Assembly (NCBI GenBank): GCA_022702545.1
Contig: JAHRBC010000003.1
Location: 6,758,001 to 6,822,000, forward strand
Length of the DNA: 64,000 bases
Origin: Phycomyces nitens
Taxonomy: Eukaryota; Mucoromycota; Mucoromycetes; Mucorales; Phycomycetaceae
Reading direction: 5' to 3'
Position numbers and translations under genes: made by a program. A model generated the notes under the pieces. The model searched no databases. It was given only the letters and a program-made list of their open reading frames with translations, and had not been told where the DNA came from. This document shows positions 10,571 to 24,539 of the stretch, in pieces. Each line of letters starts with the position of its first letter. Within the stretch, counting starts at the first letter, position 1.

Positions 10571-13500
10571 GGAAAATAACTCCCACAAACACTTCTTGTA
10601 TTTTATGTATCTTTTTCTCCTTCCTTTTGTTCTATCGAATCTTTCTTAAAATCGTTAAACAGTGTAATATATAATCCAAACATGTCAATTTACTCCTTTT
10701 ATGAAATTTAATTGAAAAGCAATAGTTTTAGATGATATTGGTTATATTTAGGTTACATGGAGGGAGGCCCTGCAGTAAGACGATCAAGATACTATGCAGC
10801 CATTATTGTTATTAGTATTAGCTGGTAATATTTCTTTGCTTCAGTTTCCTAGAAAGGACTATGAGGCATCTGATGTTGCACATGTAGAATATCTTTTATA
10901 ATAAAGAGGTGCATTGTTCTATTGCTATCAAAGGAATATATTCCATGATGGAACATTTGTAGATAGATGAGTTCAGGCTAGTACAGGAGAGATGAATTGG
11001 TGTATAGGTTTTTTATCGATGATTAACCTTTTTCTTCAAAAATAATAATAACTGGCCTTTTCGGATAGGTTTAAGCCAATAAAATCTCTAATACATAATG
11101 CATTGGTATTATCTATAGATCAATCGTAAGCCATTGTATGGTTAGCAATCAGAGAGTATGATCTCCGACCGTTTTCTAAAATACCTAGACGTCAATGATA
11201 AGCTTCTGGTCGACAATATGATCTCCATAAATATCCTGGGTGGTACATAACTTCTTTATATATAGTATCAAACACCACTTTGTTGATGGACTGCTTTGCT
11301 TATCTCTGATTCATTCGCCCAATGTACTTTACCTTGGATTCCCATGATGTAATCAGTACTGTTGGCATAGTTGCAAAACAGATATACGGGTGCTCATGTG
11401 CACAAGTAGTACCAAAAAGAGAGTTTGTTTATAAATATTTTTAAACCTTGATTATAGTCATGGCAACCACGATATCTTTGTTGTTATGGTTATAGTTTAT
11501 TTATATTCAAATATCTTTGTATTTCTTATATGAAAAAAGAATCAAAGTCAAGTCAAGGTATACTGATAATTCAAGATACCGTACCTCCAAAGAGTCTAGT
11601 CTATATCTACCTTTTCTTTCTCGTTAATACAAGACTGTATCAAGTAAAATGTGAATGCTTAAGGACGTCTTGTATTACTTTTGTAGACAAGATTGTTTGT
11701 ATTTCTCAATCTTGGACATTTGGCGTATATAGCTCTTATTTTGAGCCAAGTATAGAGTAAAACTTTATTATCCAGGTACCCCTTCTATATTTGTCTGAAT
11801 TTGATAGATCATTAGGATATACAATAAATAGGTTAGTGAAAAAAAACAGTACTTTTCGCTTTATTCTCAATATATCAAAATGGCATACTGTATAAGCCAG
11901 GTGCTTGATTATCTTGCCTTAGATAAGCTACACGAAATCTAATAAATGTTTGGTTTGAAAGATATTGAGGGATTAATACAGGCTAAATACGAAAACAAAC
12001 TCGAAAAACCCTCAATCCCAATCTATAAAGACCACTTTGCCTATATCTTCAATAGATATTCTTGGTGCCAATGATAAAGAGCTGGTTGTATCTGTACTTG
12101 TTCTAAAGTGATATAGATCATCTTTGGGCTAAGACCAATATACAAGGCACTGATAATGGATAGAGGCTTTTATTTTGGGCTAATCAAGACACCACCTGGT
12201 GTGGGTGGTGCAAAATCCTAACTATAGTCAATGGAAAGATAAGTCAAAGGTGAGCATGGGCCATTATTAAACCTGATTAAGATGTTGTATTTTTAAAAAA
12301 TAAAAAACGATTGTTGCAATGGAATTAATATTTCGCTCTATAAATCTACTCCAGGTTTCTCTAGACCCCATATTTTATAAAAAGTAATGAAACAAAAGGA
12401 CTTTATTGATAAATACAGGCTTCGTTCTGATATTTATTTTGAGGCTTATGTTAATAAGGGACAATAGTAAATATTCCTAGAGGCTAAGCTGTTTTAAGTA
12501 TCCCTGCTTCTGGTCATTAAAGCCTCTATTCAGAAAGAATAATACAGACAATAAATTTGGACACATGTGGGATATAACCTTGATTTTAATCACAGGTTAG
12601 AATTACTCAATTGAGATGAGCTTTGAATAGAATATGGCGACATACGCAGTAATATACTCAAGCATAGCTGATTATATACTCAAATTTGTACTCTTGAAAA
12701 AATAGTACAAAATTATTTACACCCTTGTACTTCACATGTACAAACCGTATTTAATCAGTGTCTCTTGAGCTCTACATTGAAAAGCCCCGGGATTCTGTAA
12801 TCAAAACTCATTGCTAGATATCTGTTTTTTTTTCTATCACGATAATCAATTGCATCTATAAAACTGACAGCGATATTTACAGCAATATTTGGACCAAATT
12901 CAAAATATATCTATTTTGATTGTTTAGTACAGACCTAAAGAGTTTTAGCTGTAAATACTTTTATGCTTACGATCTAGTATTTATGACCTTGAATACAGGC
13001 TTAATTCTATTTGTTTGGATAGTTAACAGCTAAATTGTGGTTTCTCTAATATACATGACCCATAACTTTGGATTGCACAAAAATGCACATTACACAATCC
13101 CTTTACAAAATTTAGAATTAAGTATTTCTAATACACAAAGCTGTGACTAAATCTATCGAATAAAGACGAGCAAAATGTTGATGTACTGGTTTTTTACTTA
13201 AATTCGTACAAAGTGCAAAAGCAACATTTATTTCCTAAACACACTACAACTAGACGGATTATTGGTGTTAAATAAAGTCGCCTATTTAAAATGCTTGTCT
13301 CTCAAATACAACTCAAGGCTCTTCAATTCACATTTGAATTTTGGTTTTTTGAGGACAATAATTCTCTTGGGAGACAAAAGCTGCTCAGATTAAGAGAAGA
13401 ACAAAATGTTTTTTTTAAAAAAAAAAAAAATATCAAGAAAGATCGTCGTCAGACTTTGACAGATGCGATACATACTTTGAGGGCTGATACAGGAAAGCCA

Positions 13501-13686
13501 ATCAGTAAAGAACCTATGTCCTAAATTTTGCATACATTGAATATGCCTTACTATGTAGCCTAATTGAGGTTCCTTTTCATTTTTGGATATATTTCTAGGT
13601 GTTGGGCTTGATATAAGAACACAAAGACTAGAATAAACAGGTGATACTGACATACGGAACTACGAGTGGATATTATCGCTTTATAA

Positions 13687-13948
13687 TGTGGTATACACAC
13701 CATAACTGAGTCAACACAAACTCTGCAACCGATCTCTGGTTACTCTTTGCTAATGACCATGACAAGCCATCATCTCAATAGTTACACACCGTGTGTACCT
13801 GCACTTCAACAGTGATGACCAAACGTTACACAATAGACGTTACATTATAAGAGAATTGGAATAATAAGTATAAAAACCATCATAATATTCGTTCTCTAAT
13901 AGCCAGAACTCTCACAATGTCTATAAGATCTCAACCTTTAAATTACCC
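13687..13948 (+). repeat. LTR-like dispersed repeat, copy 1
   Basis: Begins TGTGGTATACACACCATAAC and ends near TTTAAATTACC. It contains CCGATCTCTGGTTACTC, CAATAGTTACACACC, GTATAAAAACC (TATA-like) and AACTCTCACA. The same order of motifs appears in the other three copies, which defines the family. The TATA-like box before the CTCTCACA motif resembles the promoter layout of an LTR. Confidence 0.6.
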
Positions 13949-15917
13949 CAGAAAGGAAATTAGCTCAGTATCCAGGTGAGGGCGAATGTGCTGGCGTATA
14001 GCCTTGTGAGATTGGCTCAATTCCGGAGGTATCAAAAACCTCTAAGGGATCTATAGAGGAATGAAAAGAGAAAGGCCATGATTGATCCAAGCTCTCGAGG
14101 TGGAAACATGGTCAAGGCCATAAAGAAGGTATATTTCTGGTGGAAGAGTGGCCTAGGAGGTCAAATATTGTACGCATCAGTTGTTTTCTCTTTGTGAGCT
14201 CTTCAATGTGGCGGCAACAAATAGACACCTTCTAAGTATTCGTAGGTAAAGACATCTTTTGCCTGTCTGTTTTAGCAAACATATGTTTCGACATGTACAT
14301 TTTGCGGGACTTTTTATAATTTCATAGTTATATAATGAGATATTAATCTTCCGTAATTTTGTAATTCACCAGCTATTACCCCTTTTAAAACCCTTTAAAT
14401 ACTTCTTTTGTGTATTTTGTTTTTCCAATCTATTAATTATGAGCGATTCGATGTAAAGGCAATATTGAACAAGACTACCCTTTGAATTATACTTGAATTT
14501 TGTCAGTAAATACTCTTTATAATATTTAGAGAGCAAAACCATTTAATAAATGCAATATTATACCGTAAAAAAAGTAATAAATTGTGTATAAACGAGCACG
14601 GATTAAAGGCTCGGGTAGTATGTGGTACTTGAGAAACCTCTTTTTTTAAATAGGCGATACTAAATAATTAATTCTTTAGATACGTTTGCAACTATATACT
14701 CTAGTTAAAGAGCTTCCTTATCTGTTAAAAGAGTGATGCTTTGTATTTAAAGAAATTAATAATAAATACACTATAATATGTATTTTTTACTAGGTGTTTA
14801 CCAAGAGAATGATATAGAACTCACGTGAAAACCTATAAGCCACCGCCAAATAAAATATTCCCACTCCGTGACTTGCGTTTTAAAATTTTATTTTATTCAA
14901 ACACCGATGTATTTGTCTATAAATAAGAGGTCGAAACTTGCCAATTCCTTTCTCTCTTTCTTTATTCACAGTGGTTGATAAATTATTGTCTTTCCACAGC
15001 TATTGCCTCCTATGTACGGTCTGCCGAACATGTGCTTGCACTGTCATGACCCCACGAACATATACCCCCCGCAATATGCTGATTACTGGCGAGGACATTT
15101 ATCTGCCCAGCCCCAATGAGTTTTTTTTAAGCTTTTCTCATTGGTGGGGGAATGCTGTGGAGCACCAATATGTGTCTTAACAAACACGGTGTAAAAAAAC
15201 CCCAAATCAAAAATAAATGAAAATGAATCAATAATACTTTATTGATATTTATTATTACTGCCTTGATACTTAGAGGGTGTCAAGCACTTTGAATATCATC
15301 ATTTTACTCTGTCTAAAAAGAATCTATGCATCACCAACCCTTCATTACAATAATCTACGTGTACCATCTTTATCCTTCAGCGTAATCTCCCACCTTGTAT
15401 TTACCTTTTCAATAATCAACTACTTGCGCCATTTACATCTCTCAACAACACAACCTCACATTCATTCTAATCTGTCTTGCATGGTCCACAACTATGCATC
15501 ACAAATTCTTTACATCTGAACATTCACTGCATCTCAACCCTCAATCACTTTATTAGCATCCACACCTTTTCATAAAATTATTCATAATATTCAAACGATA
15601 TACACTATGGAGAGTTCAAGGCCCAAAACTAGCACCCATTCAAAGTACTGAATGCATCTGCAATTAGAAACTTTATTAACATCAGTGTCAACATTCGGTT
15701 TGCATTACTTATGAGCCCCACTCGTTCTTTGAGGGTGTTACCACTTTACTACTTTCAAGAAGCTATCCTTGAATTTATTGTTATAGCTTAATCACTATAA
15801 TTCTATAGTTGTATACTATGTATCGTCTTTGGCCATCAAAATTAAGCCTATGATCAGTTTATAGATTGCTTTAGTTGTTTAGCTTAGTTTAGTTTTTGGC
15901 TTTTCTACCGATAAGTT

Positions 15918-16165
15918 TGTTGTATAAACACCACAACTGAGTGAAATATAATGTCTACGATCGATCTTTGGTTAATCTTTGCTAATAGCTCCAAGTTAAT
16001 ATCACAATAGTTATACATTAGGCACTCATACACTTCATACACGTCAGAACTGGCCATTATACAACAGGGAATTTAATTACAAGGGGATTTGAACAATATT
16101 ATATAAGTAATAATAATATTCCTTCTTTGATAAATAACACACAGTATTCTTATTTCCATTAAAGA
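15918..16165 (+). repeat. LTR-like dispersed repeat, copy 2
   Basis: Begins TGTTGTATAAACACCACAAC and shares CGATCTTTGGTTAATC, CAATAGTTATACATT, CCATTATACAACA and AATAACACAC with copy 1. It is on the same strand as copy 1, about 2.2 kb away, so the pair could once have flanked a now-eroded element. The intervening DNA shows no recognisable gag or pol. Confidence 0.55.
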
Positions 16166-16937
16166 TACTTGGAAGATATGCTTGTATTTTAACTTTACAT
16201 CTTTTTGAAACGCCAAATTTAGCGGCGTGGAAAGTTAAAGACAAACTTGGGATGTACTTGACTGACCATTAAAGGTTCTTATTTGAGTCTAATTCAGAAG
16301 ATCTAAAATAAATTGGGTTATAGTATCCCCTCAAGGTAAAGTAAACCTACAACTCTAAAGTGGCTGGAGGCTCTGACCAAAGAGAGGACAAGCATTGTTT
16401 CTTTCATGGATAATGCAATAGCTCTAGAAAAGTATAAATGTAGCTAGCTATCCTGTATTTAATAAATGTTGTCTTTATTATATAGACTACACAAGATATT
16501 CTTTATGACTGTAGACTCCTAGATTGGTTTCTTTTATATATGAATAATAAGATTGATGCAAAGATACGCTTTTAGTTTACACATCTTAACAGGGCATACA
16601 ATCGCCCAATACCTTTATACTAATCATATATATTATAATCAGTTTCCCCGCTTTTACACATATTCTTTGTAGCTGACATCAACATGCAGAGTGTCGCATA
16701 CAAAGGGTTTATTTACCCCTTTCTATATTCATGATTAGATCTATTTGCTGTTATCAAGACTAAAAATGGGTCAAAATAGTATAAGTGTTTCTGTCTAATC
16801 CTACAAACACATAATTGTTTAGTGAAAACATATTCAAAAGGATCATTTTATATGCTGGAAATAATAAAATAGGAGCCCAATCACAAGATTATGAAATGCA
16901 TATATATATATATATATATATATAGTGAGACATATTG

Positions 16938-18925
16938 TTAGATACTCTGGTGACCAGCACTGTAATATTTCTGGTAGTATTGATTCCACCCGTGTTGAAC
17001 AACACCCTCTCCGTTCTCAGTATTTCCTTGGGCTCCTGCCACAGGTGCTGGAGGTCGCATGGTATTATAGTCATATAATCCCAATGATGGTAGGACCCAG
17101 AAGTTACTCTCGGCTTGACCGGGTGTATACTTTCTAAGACGTTCTCCTGCATAGGATTCGTTATTTGACTGGAGCATTGTGTCTTTTCCCCACGAAAGTT
17201 CTACTGGCTGACCACCAATATTAAATCCTTGAAGAGAGAATATCGCACTAGATGCATTTGCATGGGTATCTAGCCTATGAGATATAAGTTATTTAGAACC
17301 AAATCAATAGCAAATGTGATTTATGGTATATACTTACTTTACCAAAGCATACCCATCATTTGAGCGCTCAAGAATATCCGAAACAAATCCGTATTGCTGA
17401 AAGTATGGACCAATTTGTTGACCTGACATATTCGGTATACTATATTAATATGGTGTTCTATTTAATAATAGATATGCTTTTGGTATTTACGTGTGATTCC
17501 GGGCGGAAGATTGCCTACATAGACAGTGGTATTATAAAGAGGTGCTTGTGCGAATATTTGCTCATAAGACAGATTTGCCATGGTAACTATACAATTATTA
17601 ACATCAATACAGACAATATTTTTTTTAAATGTCTATAGGTATCTTTTACCTTTTTTGTTCTTTAGTGTATCGGTCTGGGGTGTCTTTGGTGAGATGATTG
17701 GGCTGTTTATGCTTTTTATTGCTGGATCTATCCAGTTACACTCAATCTTGTCTGGGCCTATGTTTTTGCCATTCATCTCATTCATGGCGTTTTCGGCATT
17801 TTCCTTTGTGTTAAAAGTGACCAGCCCGAATCCTTTTGGTTTTCCTGTGTTTGGGCTCCAGACAATACGTGCGTTCCTTTCGAAATTAAATTTTTAAAAA
17901 AATAAAAAGGTTTAGAAATACCGCGGTTTGAGGGGCTTGGATCTTCTGTATATTCCATGATTACAGAGATATATTTATATAAACTGCGACTTACAGCATG
18001 CCCGGAAAGACCGAGAATGATTTGGTAATATCTTCTTCTTTGGTGCCAGGACCCAAATGCTCTACACGAATCACTTGGTGACTGATGGTCTCTGTTTCTG
18101 GCAATGGAGTAGAGTAGCCATCTGTTGCCCAGCTCAATTTGATTTTCTAGTTTAGATCGATATTAGTTGGTAATATACTCAGATTTGGTATTAGCTGACA
18201 TTACTTGGCCAGAAATCGTCCTTCCGTTCATTGCTTGGAGTGCTTGCTCAGCTGCCTGGTGTTCATGGAATTCGATTATACCATGAGAAAGGCCATCTCC
18301 CTAAATATACAATTTTCAGAACAATGAATATGCTTAGTATGAATTTCATGTTAAATATAAAGCAATATTAGTAGTATTGGGTACTGAATGCACAATCCCC
18401 CTTTTGCTCCCCCTAATAAAGAAGAAATATCTAATATCGGCCCCAAAAATGTGCTAGTTTAGATCATGATATTTTTGCAGCTTTAAATAAACGGATTGGC
18501 TTATTGACGATCATGGATCTTATCTTATCGATTATTATTGTTGCCCAATAGATTCAAGTTATTTTTACGATTAAGCGTTGACGGTAATACAAAGAAGTCC
18601 CAGGGGTAATGAAAGTAAATGCTAAGAAATCTCGTGAGGATACCTAATATCGAATTCATTCCTGGTACAAGACTTATAGGTATCCAATAGAAATACAGAA
18701 AAATGGATAGAATAGGTGGGAAAGTGCATACTAGACCCAATCGCCCTAATCACATAAACAAGCTATAACTTTTCTTTTACTTACGCTTTCAATATCAGCA
18801 ATCTTTACACGCTCGACTGAGGATATCATTGAGAATATGTCCGTGAGCATTCTGGTGGTAACTCTACTGTCCAGATTACGGATACAGATGGTTTTGCAGC
18901 CTTCGTTTGTAGTATATTCAATCAT
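16938..18925 (-). CDS. Three-RRM RNA-binding protein (PUB1/TIA-1-like)
   Basis: Exons (minus strand): 18925-18785, 18300-18205, 18146-17995, 17876-17650, 17586-17491, 17422-17338, 17274-16938; 377 residues. RRM1 spans about 10-85 (KTICIRNLDSR, then SHGIIEFHEHQAAEQAL). RRM2 spans about 99-170, with KPKGFGLVTF as RNP1. RRM3 spans about 231-293 (TTVYVGNLPPG as RNP2, DGYALVKLDTHANASSAI as the RNP1 region). A Gln/Tyr-rich tail ends NQYYQKYY. This domain count and tail fit the PUB1/TIA-1/Nam8 group, which bind U-rich RNA and act in mRNA stability, stress granules or splicing. The first intron (about 480 bp) is several times longer than the others. A 24-nt in-frame segment at 17945-17922 could be spliced in, but the RRM2 alignment reads better without it. 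Confidence 0.85.
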
Positions 18926-21900
18926 GGTTTGGAATTTATAAATGCTGAAGAGGAAGTGAAAAAGAGTTGGTGAATCAAAAAGAGAATTCTTGGATTTATA
19001 TCCATACAAGTCTACCCTTTCTCCAGATACGTCATTTCCCCAGCCTGGTCTTTCTTTTGTACATCAGCAACCTGTCTAAAATGCTTGATTTTGTAATTTA
19101 TTTTCCGAATATATAGAGTACATATGTATAACTTTACTACTATATTATTTCTATTAGCATTTAATATCTTTTTTTTTCTGCTCTTGACATTGGGTTCTAT
19201 ATTAACCACATAAGTGATCAAGAAACACTACTTTGTTTCTGTCCAAGCACAATCAACACAGGCGTAGTTTTAGTGAATTCGTATCCATCTATACAATCAC
19301 ATCTAAAATCCTAATGAATAAATAACAGGATAGCACAACAATCAGAAGCCTATGTGACCCCTAATTGCTATTCAAAGAAAAAAAGAATCTCTTGGGCAGT
19401 TTACTTTGGTACAACCCCAGTTTATTGCATAAAGTGGGGTAACCCAGTCACAGCCTGTGGTATGAATATGAATGTGGCGCAGAAGACTGTTTGGCATATT
19501 AATTACGTTTATCTTTGGGTGCCTTGACTACTAAACTCAAGAAACAGTTTGATCTAAAATACTGCTCTTTACAAAGAGTATGGCCATTATGTAACCACAC
19601 TATAAAATTTATCGATTGATGGGATTCCCATATTTATCTTTTGGACAACTTTTGCATATCAGGTATTTGGCGAGTTTTCAGCATAGTCTTCAAGTAAAGA
19701 TATAAAAATATTACAATATCCTGTCTTGTATCTCGGATTCTGTAGGTCCAATTAAATAAATCTTTTTCTCATTTGTATTTATACTTTTTGTTATTTTTCA
19801 TAAATATTCAAAGGTTTACTATTTGTAGACATGTTTCCTTGGAGTCAAGGAACACACATATGTCATCTCGAAAATTACAGGTTAAATAAAATACAAGATT
19901 GTTTTTATCATGAGTTCTAACGAGAAGTTCTAAAATTATGCCTGATCTACAAAGATTTTCTCTCAATTCTCCTTTATTCTTTTAATTTGTTTTTTTTTGT
20001 ATTTATCCCCTGCTTTAATATTCGTATTTTATAATACTTTTATAGATTCTTGTTGGCTCTACAATTACTTTGTTCTTTGTCTCCAAGGCGCTCATTTTGC
20101 TACTCATAAAATCATCAAAATTTACATGAATATAATTCATTTATGATGATATTTTGCATTCGAATAATATAATTTTCATCATCATTTTTTTTTAAAAAAT
20201 GAAAAGGTTATTGGAAGAAGATAATATGTACTCGCGGCTACCTTTGGGTATGTATTGCCTGCATATGGACCCCACTTTTTATTGTCTTTTTATTTACTTG
20301 CTTATTCTTACTCGTAACATTCTCTGTGTCGATTAGTGCTATACTACTTTACTTTTTTTGTTGTTGAATATTCCTTTGACACGGGTTGCCATGACAGGTT
20401 GCTATGACAGGTTGTTATGGAGAATTCGCTTTTTTATCTTGTCTCTTAAATTCAAGATAAAGAATAAATATCTTTTAGCAAGTTCTGATGTCCCTTTATA
20501 ATATTTAGCTTTTATTTTTTTTCCAATAGTTGCTTTTGAAAAAAAAAAAAAATAGCCTGACTTCCTACTCCTCGTGCCTTTGGAGATGTAATTTCATTCG
20601 TCTTTTCGCTTGAATCTTGAGTGTGGGACAGGTCGCACAAAGCTATATACAAATTTCCGTATTTTGAATGTAAAAACCGAGCAGCCTTGGGTTTTTATAG
20701 ACAGAACTTCATCATAGGTCAGAATATACAATTAGGTCGAGATCCAGACTTTTGGAGGGCCCACACTCGATTTTTGATCTCCTAATATTATTTCTCTCTC
20801 TCTCTCTCTTTTTTTTTTGAAATATCCGTTTGTGTAGCAATTAGCCCTTTTAAAATAACAGTAATAAAAAAAAGGAACTTGACATTAAGTTTAGAGCATG
20901 AGCTTGTAGTACAGAGGTATGGAGTTTCGGGCTTTCCTAATAGCTTGTCCAATTACTTTATAATTTTAGAATAATCTGATTGTATATCAGATTGTTCTTT
21001 GTACCGAGGATAGTTTGATTCGCACAGGCCATTTGTATTTCATTTTGGTATACTCGTGATGTCCAAACCGATTTAAGAGAAAACAATTGAATTTGTCTGC
21101 TCGCGCAAGATACACGCACCAGACAATAGTTAAATTGGTTATGTATGTTATATCTTGGCTTAAACACAGGGTTGCTGAATAAGAACGCTCTCAAAAAAAA
21201 AACCCTCCATTTCCCTGACTTTATTTATTCTATTATATATAAAGAAAAATTACATGTTTTATTCTTTCTGCATTTGTAACCGGGATCAGAAAATAATGGC
21301 ATTTTACTAAACTGCTATGCCATAAATGACATTTACTATTTCTTTGGATGATAAAAGTTGTGTGCTTTCTTGATGGTTTGTTACTTTAGACCAATAGAAA
21401 ATTTCTATATCAGGAAGAGAAAATGAAACCTTCTTTTTCATCTTGAATTCTCAAAGTCAAATTGATCTTTTTTATTATTATTATTATGTCGTTTTAGACG
21501 TTTTGTAAAGAATAGAAAACCAGAACGACGGGAGTAGATTTTCTCAATAGGGCCTATATATAACGCCGTTCTCCTTTTAAGTGTCAGTAATGACGCTCTG
21601 TGTGGTTAATATAAACCTGTAGCTATTGAATTCTAATTACTATGATATTTTCATAACCAAAAATCGATATGCCTACAATGACATGACTGAGATTACTATA
21701 GATAGAAATTAACGTAAATGCTTGGCATTTGCTTTTGCAAATATGAAAATAGTATAGTTGGAAGAAAATTAATATATTCAATACAGATAGAAATATTATA
21801 ACGTGAAATATCTCGCAACATAAATAATTATTTGTAATAAATCAAAGAATAATTACATTATTAGGTAAATAGAAGTATGACATATTCTAAAGTTATTTAA

Positions 21901-22525
21901 TAGGACCTGAATAAGCCATTAGTAATAAGGTATTGAGCACAGATCCTTATCTTTCATGTTGTATTTTTTTCCAATCAGAGTAAAATAAATAAATAATATC
22001 AATCGAGAAAAATAAAAAAAAATAAAAAATAAAAAATCTCGGCTATATAGAGTATTATAAAATTAAAAGAGAATTAATATCTGCACAACCCATCGAGCTC
22101 AAGATCCCATGTATGGTATTAAACTTGCATCTAGTGTAATTATAAGACTGGTAAAGTAAATATGTAAGTGTCAAATACATACCCCGTAACATACTACTTT
22201 TGGTATCCTATAAAACTAGTATGGACAGTGTACGCCCGCCAAGATAGCGAGTATGATGTAAAATTATCATACGTTTTGTTGGTTTTTTTTTATTTACTTA
22301 TTTTTAAGATGCATTATCTGATATGGTCTATTTTCAGATCATAGAGTTGATCATGATGCCTTTTTATCTGACCTCAATTTGCGTTTTAAAACTTTAATCA
22401 AAACACTTTAGAGCTGTACCACTTTTCTATGTATAAATAATGTCTCCAATAAATTCCAATTTTATGGCAGTGGTAATACATAACGGCCAAAATACAATAA
22501 TTACCACCTTTATTAAACCAATGGT

Positions 22526-23058
22526 TTTTACACTGGTCTCATCGGTATCCGTCTGGGTTTGTATATTATATCCGGGGTGTGAATATCTAGTAATTTACAG
22601 GGTCTCTTTTGAAAAATGGATTTAAACACCGGTAATGCTTACATGTGTCAAGTTGCTTGTCCTTTTTCATTTAATATTATATTTTAACCAGGCCATTGGA
22701 TTGATATATTTATCCAGCTATGATCTTGAAATCCATAGAAGCTCGAGATGACATTGGTGTAAAGCAAGATATAGGTATTTGGACTGGCTTATTTGCACTA
22801 CAATGATTGACAATCGAGATCCATTTCAAACTTTCAAACTGTATTTTTTTTTTTAAAAAAAAAAAGACGTGGTTCTACAGACAGCAATAAAGCCAATATT
22901 TTTATTCCAAACATAGTACCTATATTTTTTGCAAATTATTTGCTTGACACAAATACATAAATTGTGATCAGATTATGACCATTTCAAGACTACTAAACAT
23001 TTCGCACATGGAATAAACATTGTTCATTACTAAGGTCATGAAGGAAAGAAAGAAAGAA

Positions 23059-23089
<31 letters not shown>

Positions 23090-23301
23090 CAATATTACCA
23101 CTATCTAAATTAATAATAAAAACGCAATAAGCAACAAAAGTGATAACATGTTATGTATCTGCAAGATATTGTCATCATCTCAAGCTGTTTTCCGAGTAGA
23201 TGCTTTAAAGTAATCAATACCTTGCTTGCCAACACAACTTATAACCCCTTTAAAGACAACGGAAAATATTCTACTAAACAATCGTAAACATGATATGCTT
23301 A
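22526..23301 (+). repeat. Left arm of ~2-kb palindrome
   Basis: 776 bp, near-perfect reverse complement of 23765-24539. Only a handful of differences are visible (for example at about 22693, 22730, 23009 and 23219) plus one or two bases of length change in the poly-A or TA tracts. The outer end begins TTTTACACTGGTCTCATCGG. It holds a poly-T/poly-A block near 22843-22865 and a long (TA) run near 23065-23090. Confidence 0.93.
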
Positions 23302-23764
23302 GCATAAAAGTAACTCCATTCTGCTTTGTAATATATATTTATTAGCCCAAGATTTATCTTTATAATATAGAATATAAGATTATCTAGACTTTTCAAATAT
23401 ATATATACCAAGTATTAGGAACTCGGAAGAACTAATGAAAGGTTTCTTAAAATAGATATACAAACACAACGATAATAAATCCTACCTAGTCAGAACAAAA
23501 ATAAAGGGTATCAAGCAAAGCAAACACGTACTGTCGTAATAACTTTAAGCGATTACATTAGCTTGTTATTATTACTTGAAGTTGATAAAAATAAACCGTT
23601 TAATAAATACTAAACACTCTTAATCTTGAGGATAAATGCATTGATATTATTGTGGATATCGAGATATAAAAGAATCATCAAGGTCATAGGAGATTTTAGA
23701 AATTATATCTATAATTAGTCATTTCTTCTCTTTTCCAACTAATAGAAAAAAGAACATTTAATTA
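23302..23764. other. Unique spacer between palindrome arms
   Basis: 463 bp of AT-rich DNA separating the arms. I see no ORF, no terminal motif and no similarity between its ends. Pairing stops abruptly at 23301/23765. Confidence 0.8.
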
Positions 23765-23972
23765 TAAGCATATCATGTTTACGATTGTTTAGTAGAATAT
23801 TTTCCGTTGTCTTTAAAGGGGTTATAAGTTGTGTTGGCAAGCAAGATATTGATTACTTTAAAGCATCTACTCGGAAAACAGCTTGAGATGATGACAATAT
23901 CTTGCAGATACATAACATGTTATCACTTTTGTTGCTTATTGCGTTTTTATTATTAATTTAGATAGTGGTAAT

Positions 23973-24009
<37 letters not shown>

Positions 24010-24539
24010 TTCTTTCTTTCTTTCCTTCATGACCTTAGTAATGAACAATGTTTATTCCAAGTGCGAAATGTTTAGTAGTCTTGAAATGGTCATAATCTGA
24101 TCACAATTTATGTATTTGTGTCAAGCAAATAATTTGCAAAAAATATAGGTACTATGTTTGGAATAAAAATATTGGCTTTATTGCTGTCTGTAGAACCACG
24201 TCTTTTTTTTTAAAAAAAAAATACAGTTTGAAAGTTTGAAATGGATCTCGATTGTCAATCATTGTAGTGCAAATAAGCCAGTCCAAATACCTATATCTTG
24301 CTTTACACCAATGTCATCTCGAGCTTCTATGGATTTTAAGATCATAGCTGGATAAATATATCAATCCAATGACCTGGTTAAAATATAATATTAAATGAAA
24401 AAGGACAAGCAACTTGACACATGTAAGCATTACCGGTGTTTAAATCCATTTTTCAAAAGAGACCCTGTAAATTACTAGATATTCACACCCCGGATATAAT
24501 ATACAAACCCAGACGGATACCGATGAGACCAGTGTAAAA
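23765..24539 (-). repeat. Right arm of ~2-kb palindrome
   Basis: 775 bp, reverse complement of the left arm. Pairing ends at 24539; beyond it the sequence is a TA-rich run with no counterpart on the left. No clear target-site duplication is seen at the outer ends. Confidence 0.93.

Larger units (their letters stand above)
10571..16937. other. Long AT-rich intergenic region
   Basis: Apart from the two LTR-like copies at 13687-13948 and 15918-16165, I see no supportable gene. Frames at 13291-13524, 14938-15180 and 15277-15519 are short, biased in composition and lack domains. A (TA) run at 16900-16923 sits just beyond the stop codon of the RNA-binding protein gene. Confidence 0.5.

Noticed and set aside
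17922..17945. 24-nt exon in the RRM gene
   Set aside because: It fits splice phase, but direct joining of 17995 to 17876 gives the conserved RRM2 spacing, so it was left out of the main model.
22440..22625. 61-codon ORF spanning the left palindrome end
   Set aside because: Hydrophobic, no domain, and crosses the boundary between unique and repeat DNA.
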